Notes under the pieces: model-generated | Databases searched by the model: none | The model's input: only the letters and a program-made list of their open reading frames with translations | What the model was told of the DNA's origin: nothing | Made by a program: the position numbers and the translations under genes | DNA from: Bacteroidales bacterium | GTDB taxonomy: Bacteria > Bacteroidota > Bacteroidia > Bacteroidales > Bacteroidaceae | Direction: 5' to 3' | Length of the DNA: 11,964 nucleotides | NCBI GenBank assembly: GCA_004557285.1 | Contig: SFEK01000057.1 | Coordinates: 1-11,964 of the forward strand | In this document: positions 5,842-11,964 of the stretch, in pieces | How positions within the stretch are numbered: position 1 is the stretch's first letter | How the letters are laid out: each line of letters opens with the position of its first letter

Positions 5842-7593
5842 ATGAGACCTACCAATCCCCACTGGCATGAAAGGCTCAAGCAGCTGACGGCACGCACCAT
5901 GACAACCCTGGTGTGTACCTTTGCCGTTTATGCACTGCAGGCTCAGGACATATCACAGATAGGCAAGGGTGATCCGCTGATTATCACAGGCTCCATAGGT
6001 ACGCAGAACACATACTACCATTCGTCGTATGGCAATGGCTATATGTCGCCATTGAGCAACAGCGTCTATGCGAACCTCAACATCAGCATCTCAGGCTTCT
6101 CCATGCCATTCTCCGTGTACTATTCCAACGACAACCTGAACTTCAGCTATCCGCAGTTCTCGTTCAACCTCACTCCGAGGTACAAGAACTTCACGGCCCA
6201 CATTGGCCGCTCCTCCATGCCCTTCAGTTCATACATACTCAACATGTCGTTCAACGGAGTAGGTCTCGAATATCGTGACAAGACGTTCCGCGCCTCTGCC
6301 TTCTATGGCATTCTGCGCAACGCCGTCAACGACAATCCTGAGGACCCTAATCCACGCAAACCGCAATACCGACGCATTGGCTGGGGATTCAGTGCCGGAT
6401 ATGGCCGCGGTGGAAACAGCATCGACCTCTATCTGCTCAGGGCATACGATTCGCCCAACTCCATCGACGAATACTGGCGGCAGTACTACCGTCCGCAAGA
6501 GAACCTCGTCGTTGGACTCAAGGGAATGCTTCGTGTGAAGAATTTCCTGTCCTTCTCTGCAAACATCGCTACATCGGCCTTCACCGCCGACAAGGAATCG
6601 CCAAAGATTTCCGCTGGCGAGGCCACCCGCTTCGACAAGATTTTCGAAGCACGCTACACCTCCTCCGTGAGGTATGCCGGCGATGCCTCCATGACGTTGT
6701 CGTTGGGAGGTGTCAACACGTCGGTATTCTATAAGATTATCCAGCCCGACTATACGTCGCTTGGCACATACTATACATCCAACAACTACCACAGCCTGGG
6801 AGTTAACTTCAGCACGTCGCTGTTCCGCAACCTTTCTATCTCTGGCTCTTTCTCAGGCCAGCAGGACAACCTGTCCAACCAGCAGCTCTATACCACCTCC
6901 GGCTATGTCTATTCAGCCATGGCCTCCTATCGTATAGGCAACAACTTCAGCATTTCGGCCATGTACAATGGTTACCTGCAAAAGCAGACCGATGGTACAG
7001 CCAAGGTCAATGACACCACCAAGGTGCACCGTGTGCTGCATAGCTATAGCCTCATGCCGTCATACTCCGTCAGTGGTGACCTCTTCGATCACAGCATGTC
7101 GTTGTCCCTCAACTACACCCAGAACAAGGATCTCAATAAGTTCTCCATCGGACTGTCTGACGTTGAGACCATGGCCATCGGTGCCTCATACGTCATTGGC
7201 GTGAAGCCATGGGAGATGGACTTCAGTACCTCCGTCAGCCATCAGCAGACTAAGGGCTTCAACACGGAATACATTTCGGATGTGGCCTCTCTCTCCACCA
7301 GCCGTGGCTTCCTGAAGGAGAAGACCCTCAACACATCGGCCACCGTGTCGTTGTGTTATAACCATGTCAAGCGCACATCCAAGAGCCTCTCCATGGCTCT
7401 CGACCTTAGCGCAAGCTACACTCTTAAGAAAGTACACTCGTTCAGTGCCTCGGCATCGTTCAGCAAGTATGGTGATGTCAATCCTACCAAGACCACCTCG
7501 TCGCTCGACGCCACCGACATACGCCTCTCCCTCAATTATCTCTACACTTTCACTTTGCTTAGTATCAAGCACAAAGACAAAAAGAAGAAATGA
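5842..7593 (+). CDS. Outer-membrane beta-barrel protein of unknown function
   Basis: This 583-residue protein has a long N-region (Arg, His, Lys-rich) and a hydrophobic signal core ending Tyr-Ala-Leu-Gln-Ala-Gln near residue 37. The mature chain is a long run of amphipathic strands with alternating aromatic/hydrophobic and Ser/Asn/Thr residues and Gly/Asn turns, such as Leu-Asn-Ile-Ser-Ile-Ser-Gly-Phe-Ser-Met-Pro-Phe-Ser-Val-Tyr-Tyr, as in large outer-membrane barrels. There is no obvious TonB box, plug or OmpA domain. The opening Gly-Asp-Pro-Leu-Ile-Ile-Thr-Gly-Ser-Ile-Gly-Thr recalls a widespread uncharacterised Bacteroidota barrel family (from memory, unverified). The last strand-like stretch (Ser-Leu-Asn-Tyr-Leu-Tyr-Thr-Phe-Thr-Leu) is followed by a Lys-rich tail instead of a terminal aromatic. 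The stop overlaps the next start. The ATG at 5842 follows an A+T-rich leader; an internal ATG at 5899 would give a shorter signal peptide. No TAnnTTTG element was found between terminator and start. Confidence 0.8.
   Translation: MRPTNPHWHERLKQLTARTMTTLVCTFAVYALQAQDISQIGKGDPLIITGSIGTQNTYYHSSYGNGYMSPLSNSVYANLNISISGFSMPFSVYYSNDNLNFSYPQFSFNLTPRYKNFTAHIGRSSMPFSSYILNMSFNGVGLEYRDKTFRASAFYGILRNAVNDNPEDPNPRKPQYRRIGWGFSAGYGRGGNSIDLYLLRAYDSPNSIDEYWRQYYRPQENLVVGLKGMLRVKNFLSFSANIATSAFTADKESPKISAGEATRFDKIFEARYTSSVRYAGDASMTLSLGGVNTSVFYKIIQPDYTSLGTYYTSNNYHSLGVNFSTSLFRNLSISGSFSGQQDNLSNQQLYTTSGYVYSAMASYRIGNNFSISAMYNGYLQKQTDGTAKVNDTTKVHRVLHSYSLMPSYSVSGDLFDHSMSLSLNYTQNKDLNKFSIGLSDVETMAIGASYVIGVKPWEMDFSTSVSHQQTKGFNTEYISDVASLSTSRGFLKEKTLNTSATVSLCYNHVKRTSKSLSMALDLSASYTLKKVHSFSASASFSKYGDVNPTKTTSSLDATDIRLSLNYLYTFTLLSIKHKDKKKK
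7579..7590 (+). promoter_or_regulatory. Purine-rich tract at overlapping stop/start (ATGA)
   Basis: The codons for the barrel's Lys-rich tail form an unbroken purine tract directly before the ATG at 7590, whose last two bases are the first two of the barrel's TGA stop. This points to translational coupling. It is too close to the ATG to be a standard Shine-Dalgarno site. Confidence 0.45.
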
Positions 7594-8102
7594 AACGCTT
7601 TATCACATATATGCTTTTTACGCTAACCCTTGGCGCCGCAGTTTGCGCCCGGGCATTTCCGCCTCAGGGCATCTCACCTGATGTCATGACGCAGTTCAAG
7701 GCGCCTCAGTGGATTCAGCCCCGGGCGGAAACCGGAGAATTTGTCGAGCTTTCGACCGAGCTTCCTATGTTTCAGTGGATTCCACCCGTTCTCAACGGCA
7801 GCCCCGTACCTATGGGCACAACCTACGACTTCACCATAGTGGAGATAATGCCCGGTCAAAGTCCGGACCAGGCCATTGAACGCAACCCGGTCGTATATCG
7901 TGCGCCGGGATTGATTACACCCCAATGCCTGCTTCCCCGCACAATAGTCGAAGCCTTACGTCCCGAGGCCGAGTATGCGGCTCAAATTAAGACCAATGTA
8001 CCTCATAATAGGCTTGCCAATGACGGCGCCGGCGAATTGCTACTTTTCAGACTTGCCAAAGTCGAAGTGAAACTTCATAACGAAAAACAAGAACCACAAT
8101 GA
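7590..8102 (+). CDS. Small exported protein: single copy of the giant protein's repeat unit
   Basis: This 170-residue protein has a signal peptide (Met-Lys-Arg-Phe..., cleavage probably after Ala-Arg-Ala near residue 22). Residues 36-150 align by eye with residues about 178-290 of the protein encoded immediately downstream. Both have an Ala-Pro-(Gln/Glu)-Trp-Ile-x-Pro lead-in, Thr-Gly-Glu-(Phe/Tyr), a Trp-(Ile/Met)-x-Pro-Val strand, Tyr-Asp-(Phe/Ile)-x-Ile-Val, Arg-Asn-Pro-Val-Val-Tyr, Pro-Gln-Cys and a Tyr-x-Ala-Gln-Ile strand. The pattern suggests a fibronectin-III-like or related beta-sandwich. The gene overlaps the barrel upstream and the giant gene downstream by 4 bp each, so all three are co-translated. 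It could be a subunit, capping domain or chaperone for the giant protein. The function is unknown. Confidence 0.82.
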   Translation: MKRFITYMLFTLTLGAAVCARAFPPQGISPDVMTQFKAPQWIQPRAETGEFVELSTELPMFQWIPPVLNGSPVPMGTTYDFTIVEIMPGQSPDQAIERNPVVYRAPGLITPQCLLPRTIVEALRPEAEYAAQIKTNVPHNRLANDGAGELLLFRLAKVEVKLHNEKQEPQ

Positions 8103-11100
8103 GACGACTTCAACGATTTATTACTCTGCTGGGATTAACCCTTTGCTGCACCATAGCGGCATTTAGCGAGAATCTCACCGTGACAATAACCCCGGTGAGG
8201 CAGGTTTTGCCTCCCCAGGTGATGTATTATCTGTCCAATCCCGGGCAGTATTTCAATATTTCTGCCCAAAACACGGAGAATGAAGCAGTACTTATGTACT
8301 TTGGCGTTGAATTGCGTCAATTGACTCCTTCGTCCGACATTGAAATAATAGTCCCGGGTAAAACAATGCCCGTGAAGCCTTTTGAAATTCCCGCCAACGG
8401 GACCAAGGTATTCAATGCGGTGGAAATGCGCGATATGTTCAATCATGTCCGCATGGAGGATATCTCTATGCCCGCGGGATTATTTGATAATGTTACCTCA
8501 GGCAGCTTCGGAAATATTCCGGAAGGCACCTATGAGATAATACTTTCCGCATATAAGTGGGATCCGTATCTTTCCTCACCTGTTTTGCTAAACAACCCGT
8601 CACTGAGCCGCACAATTTTCACTGTGTGCTATCAGGCCAAGGCACCCGAATGGATTATGCCGGTGGCAACAGGCGAATATGACGACAAAAATATAGCCAC
8701 GCTGTCGAAGCAAACTCCGCTGCTGACATGGATGGCTCCGGTGGTGAATTGTGATCCAAAGCCGCGCCATTACAACTATGATATTAAGATAGTACAGCAG
8801 ATGCCTTTGCAGGCCATCGATGATGCTATGGACCGCAATCCCGTGGTCTATCAGGCCAATAATCTTCAGATGCCGCAATGCATCATACCGACCAATGTAA
8901 TAAAAGACTTCTCGCCTTACGAGACATATATTGCGCAAATCACCGCTCATTCCAATGCCACCCAGATAGGCTCGCTTGACTACATCAATATCGTCAACGA
9001 GGGGAAAAGCGATATCAAAATGTTCCGTGTCAAGGATTATTCCGAGACACCGGCACAGCCTGCGACATACTCTCGTCCCAAGCTGATGCGGCCAAATCTG
9101 CCCGCCGGGTTGTGGTATGCACAGTTCGACCCCGCCAAAGACGAGGTCACCTGGTCGGCACCCCGCCTCAACAATGCCGGAGGGAAGCAAGTATCATTCA
9201 CCTATGATGTACGAATCATCAAACCCACAAGCGGCTATTACATTTATCAACAGAGCGAATGTTTAAAAGCCGCCAATGAATTGGAGCCCATCTTTGAGCA
9301 GAAGGGCATCCGAACCACCTCATACCGCATCCCCGCATCCATGGCGGACGCTCTTGACCCCAAGTCCGTCTACCTGATGCAAGTTGTGGCTCACCCCGAC
9401 ACTGTTGCAGGTGATTACAAGGCTCTAACCTTCGAAGGCGAAGGCAAGGGCATACCCGTGGCATTTGCACGTGCCCAGACCGTGTTCTCGCGGCCCGTAT
9501 TGGTTACACCCAGCCCCTATCAGAGTTTCGACCAGTTTGCCTACGAAAATGAAGACATCTCCAAGGGTGTGCATATCCTCATGAGGGACAATCCCGTCAT
9601 CAAGTGGAAGCCCTGTGAGGTTTCATCCGTTGACGATGGCCGGACGCTACCCAATGTGACCTATGACATTAAGATTACTCAGCCAAATAAGAAATACCCG
9701 GCATCAGCTGCCGGTATGGAGGAGGCTCTCGACAACGAAATTCCGTTCTATGAGAAAAAAGGCCTCACATCCACCGAGTTCAAGGTGCCCATCGACTTAT
9801 TTGACATTGTAGACCCCAAACAACTGTTCCTGGTGCAGGTTACTGCCCGTGTGGAAAATGCTGCTTCGGGCGACCAATCCTATGTATTCCTCAACAAAGG
9901 CAAGAGCTATCCGGGCCTCGTCGTCCTCCGCAAAACAACGGATATAACCCAGTATTCTGCCCCACGCCTTACAGTGCCCAAACCTTACACCGAAATAGGC
10001 AACAAAAAATTTGAGGTTCTCAATCCCAACAACTGCATCATCAAGTGGAGCGCCCCTGTGGCTTCGGGCAAAGCGCAAGATCCTGTGGATTTCACTTACG
10101 ACATCTCCATCTTGCAGCCTACAGGCGGGTACGACGCCTCTCTTGCCACCATTCTCGGCGAAGCTATCGACGGCGAAGTTGTTTATGAGCAAAAGGGCAT
10201 ATCCTCCACATCCTTTAAGATGGACAAGAGGGCTTTTGATGCGCAGATTGATACAGCCTCCATGTTCCTGCTGCGTGTCCGCGCCGTGGCCGACGAAGAC
10301 TATTGCCAAAAGCACAATATTCGTCTTGAGAATGACGGCTATTCAGCCCCCGCGCTTGTCGGGTTCAAGTCAGGCTCCGGCGATGATGCCGATATAATCG
10401 GCCTCGGAGGCATGAACCTGACAGATTCACTATATAATTTCGTCAATCCTGAAATAGTACTTCCCCATTTCCACCCCGATGAAGGCGCAAGGAAAGAGTT
10501 CCTCAATTCAGACATTGCTGTCAAATGGAACAGGCCGACTTTCGAAGGAGGTGCCGGAGCACAGCCTGACACGATACAATTCGTGTATGATGTAGAGCTG
10601 TTTGCCGCAAAGGATTACATTTCCAGGGAAGAGATGCTCAAGACTGCCCCGATCTATGCCAATAAGGCACTTAAGGCACAGACCGACACCATCCGTTGGG
10701 ACAAACTCGACGGGAAGGTGGAAAAAGGCGACTACCTAATGCTTCGTGTCAAGCCCACGGCGATTAATGATAAATCGGTTGCTTTCCTCAACGACAGCAT
10801 CAACATTGTGGACTTCGCAATGTCAGAAGTTTTCACAAGCCGATATTTCCAATGCGCAAATCAGGTAGAGATTTCTAATGAAAAGCCGACAACAGCCGGT
10901 GTAGACGCATTGAAAGGCAAAAGCGTAAGAATCGGTGAGTACGAGCTTGTGCTCGACGGCAAGCTGGAAGCCATAACAGACAAGCCGGGACACTTCAAAG
11001 GCACCGGCCATGTGATATGGGAACCGCTACTGATGACATGGAAACTTGCCGTCAAATTCGACGACATAGCCATTAATACCGACAATCAGGTATTTGCCGG

Positions 11101-11964
11101 CAATGTGGAGACCTACGGCGGAGAAAACAACAAGATGAGCAGCTCGGAAGTAGTTGACAAGTTATTCTCCGACTGGGGTATCGATAACCTCATCGGTGAC
11201 ACCGGCATCCCCTACGCAGACAAACTTCAGGGCAAGGCCGGCGACAAGATTAAAAGCCTTGCCGAGCAACTCCCCATAGGCGAATACTATCAGCAATTCC
11301 AGGAGGGAAAAGCCTTTGTGGCCGGACTTCTCCAGGGCAATGTGGAGAATGTTACCTTCCCGCTTGAGATTCCGAAAGAAATCAATCCCTCGCCGGTGAA
11401 CTTGACAATCTCGAAAATGAAGTTTGCGCCGACCTATGCCACCATGGACTTGTTCGGCACCTTCGTTGTGCCCAATACCAAGGCCACTCAGGGACAGATT
11501 TTGGCCTTCGGCGCACCGAGGATGTGTATCAGTCCCAAGTCGCTCATACCCGAAGGCGGCACCGTGGCGCTCCTTAAGGATTTTGAAGTACAGGAACCCA
11601 AGAGCGGTTTCAAATGCAAATTCCTTGCGCCCAAGGATGTTATAGAGCCGGAAGACGGATGCTTTGTATCTTGGAGCGGCAATAAATTCGAATGGCTCAA
11701 CCTCGACATCGACATGACCATGCCCTCCGACCTCAAAAAGGTGGTCAATGGTAAACGTACAGAGGAATCGCCCATACTCCACGTAGGCACCAAGATACAG
11801 AAGTGGGAAGATTTCACGGCTGAGGTATCTATCGACCCGTTCGAACATGTAGATCTCCCCGGTTATGTGTTTACGGCAGATGAGGCTATTATCGACCTTG
11901 CTTCCGGAAGCAATCACACTAAGATGGGATCCTTCCCCGAGGGATATAAACTTGAGAGCCTCGG
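8099..11964 (+). CDS. Giant exported beta-repeat protein, N-terminal part (cut by window edge)
   Basis: The frame is open from an ATG overlapping the previous stop to the window end, 1288 codons without a stop. A signal peptide (Met-Arg-Arg-Leu...) ends near residue 23. Residues 24-178 form a leading domain with Val-Leu-Pro-Pro-Gln-Val-Met-Tyr-Tyr-Leu. Five related units follow at about 180-290, 329-440, 467-590, 622-735 and 783-892. Each has a Trp-x-x-Pro strand, Tyr-Asp-(Ile/Val)-x-(Ile/Leu), usually Tyr-x-(Gln/Lys)-Lys-Gly-Ile/Leu-x-(Ser/Thr)-Thr, then a strand like Tyr-Leu-Met-Gln-Val-Val-Ala. From 893 on the sequence is a different beta-rich region without these repeats (for example Phe-Lys-Gly-Thr-Gly-His-Val-Ile-Trp). 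The N-terminus recalls large Bacteroidota proteins annotated with a TANFOR domain, but that is memory and weak. Any C-terminal anchor or T9SS domain lies outside the window. An adhesin-like or secreted structural role is inferred from architecture only. Confidence 0.85.
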   Translation, partial: MRRLQRFITLLGLTLCCTIAAFSENLTVTITPVRQVLPPQVMYYLSNPGQYFNISAQNTENEAVLMYFGVELRQLTPSSDIEIIVPGKTMPVKPFEIPANGTKVFNAVEMRDMFNHVRMEDISMPAGLFDNVTSGSFGNIPEGTYEIILSAYKWDPYLSSPVLLNNPSLSRTIFTVCYQAKAPEWIMPVATGEYDDKNIATLSKQTPLLTWMAPVVNCDPKPRHYNYDIKIVQQMPLQAIDDAMDRNPVVYQANNLQMPQCIIPTNVIKDFSPYETYIAQITAHSNATQIGSLDYINIVNEGKSDIKMFRVKDYSETPAQPATYSRPKLMRPNLPAGLWYAQFDPAKDEVTWSAPRLNNAGGKQVSFTYDVRIIKPTSGYYIYQQSECLKAANELEPIFEQKGIRTTSYRIPASMADALDPKSVYLMQVVAHPDTVAGDYKALTFEGEGKGIPVAFARAQTVFSRPVLVTPSPYQSFDQFAYENEDISKGVHILMRDNPVIKWKPCEVSSVDDGRTLPNVTYDIKITQPNKKYPASAAGMEEALDNEIPFYEKKGLTSTEFKVPIDLFDIVDPKQLFLVQVTARVENAASGDQSYVFLNKGKSYPGLVVLRKTTDITQYSAPRLTVPKPYTEIGNKKFEVLNPNNCIIKWSAPVASGKAQDPVDFTYDISILQPTGGYDASLATILGEAIDGEVVYEQKGISSTSFKMDKRAFDAQIDTASMFLLRVRAVADEDYCQKHNIRLENDGYSAPALVGFKSGSGDDADIIGLGGMNLTDSLYNFVNPEIVLPHFHPDEGARKEFLNSDIAVKWNRPTFEGGAGAQPDTIQFVYDVELFAAKDYISREEMLKTAPIYANKALKAQTDTIRWDKLDGKVEKGDYLMLRVKPTAINDKSVAFLNDSINIVDFAMSEVFTSRYFQCANQVEISNEKPTTAGVDALKGKSVRIGEYELVLDGKLEAITDKPGHFKGTGHVIWEPLLMTWKLAVKFDDIAINTDNQVFAGNVETYGGENNKMSSSEVVDKLFSDWGIDNLIGDTGIPYADKLQGKAGDKIKSLAEQLPIGEYYQQFQEGKAFVAGLLQGNVENVTFPLEIPKEINPSPVNLTISKMKFAPTYATMDLFGTFVVPNTKATQGQILAFGAPRMCISPKSLIPEGGTVALLKDFEVQEPKSGFKCKFLAPKDVIEPEDGCFVSWSGNKFEWLNLDIDMTMPSDLKKVVNGKRTEESPILHVGTKIQKWEDFTAEVSIDPFEHVDLPGYVFTADEAIIDLASGSNHTKMGSFPEGYKLESL

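Noticed and set aside
6229..6792. 187-codon minus-strand frame inside the barrel gene
   Set aside because: It is a shadow of a well-supported beta-barrel frame and has no signal or motif of its own.
11162..11917. 251-codon minus-strand frame inside the giant gene
   Set aside because: The plus-strand frame is continuous, carries the repeat pattern just upstream and a signal peptide at its start; the antisense frame has no recognisable domain. The same holds for 8600-9190 and 9797-10315.

Overview
The window looks like a chromosomal segment of a Bacteroidota bacterium, most likely a Bacteroidales member close to Prevotella. Four things point there: a type IX secretion (T9SS) C-terminal sorting domain, a Bacteroides-type -7 promoter element (TAnnTTTG), A+T-rich leaders without clear Shine-Dalgarno sites, and a lipoprotein whose mature end starts Cys-Ser-Glu-Glu like Bacteroidota surface lipoproteins. 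Family names come from reading motifs; no database search was run.

Layout. (1) 1-666, minus strand: the N-terminal 222 residues of a TPR lipoprotein that runs off the left edge. (2) 711-1925: an ordered array of REP-like palindromes around an intact 150-aa HUH/Tyr1 transposase of the IS200/RAYT type (1159-1611, minus strand). Short cassettes alternate in orientation with conserved spacers, and several palindromes carry GTAG directly 5' of the stem, as enterobacterial REP elements do. (3) 1931-2216: a gene-free stretch with two 19-bp direct repeats 21 bp apart, just upstream of a TAnnTTTG element. (4) 2217-5746, plus strand: a DUF1573-like exported protein, then a 1003-residue multidomain T9SS cargo, closed by a strong intrinsic terminator (5761-5801). 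(5) 5842-11964, plus strand: an outer-membrane beta-barrel, a 170-residue exported protein made of one beta-sandwich-like repeat unit, and a giant exported protein (at least 1288 residues, cut by the right edge) with five related units. The last three genes overlap by 4 bp (ATGA) at both junctions and are almost certainly co-translated.

How the genes may work together. The DUF1573 protein and the T9SS cargo form one export-related operon, possibly activated through the 21-bp repeats. The barrel, single-unit and giant-repeat genes form a second set of cell-envelope proteins. The small protein matches the first repeat unit of the giant protein, including the Lys/Gln-Ala-Pro-x-Trp-Ile-x-Pro lead-in and the Arg-Asn-Pro-Val-Val-Tyr core, so the set looks like a barrel with a large external protein and a free-standing subunit. 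Its function is unknown; it is the best candidate here for an undescribed system. The REP/RAYT array is the second point of interest.
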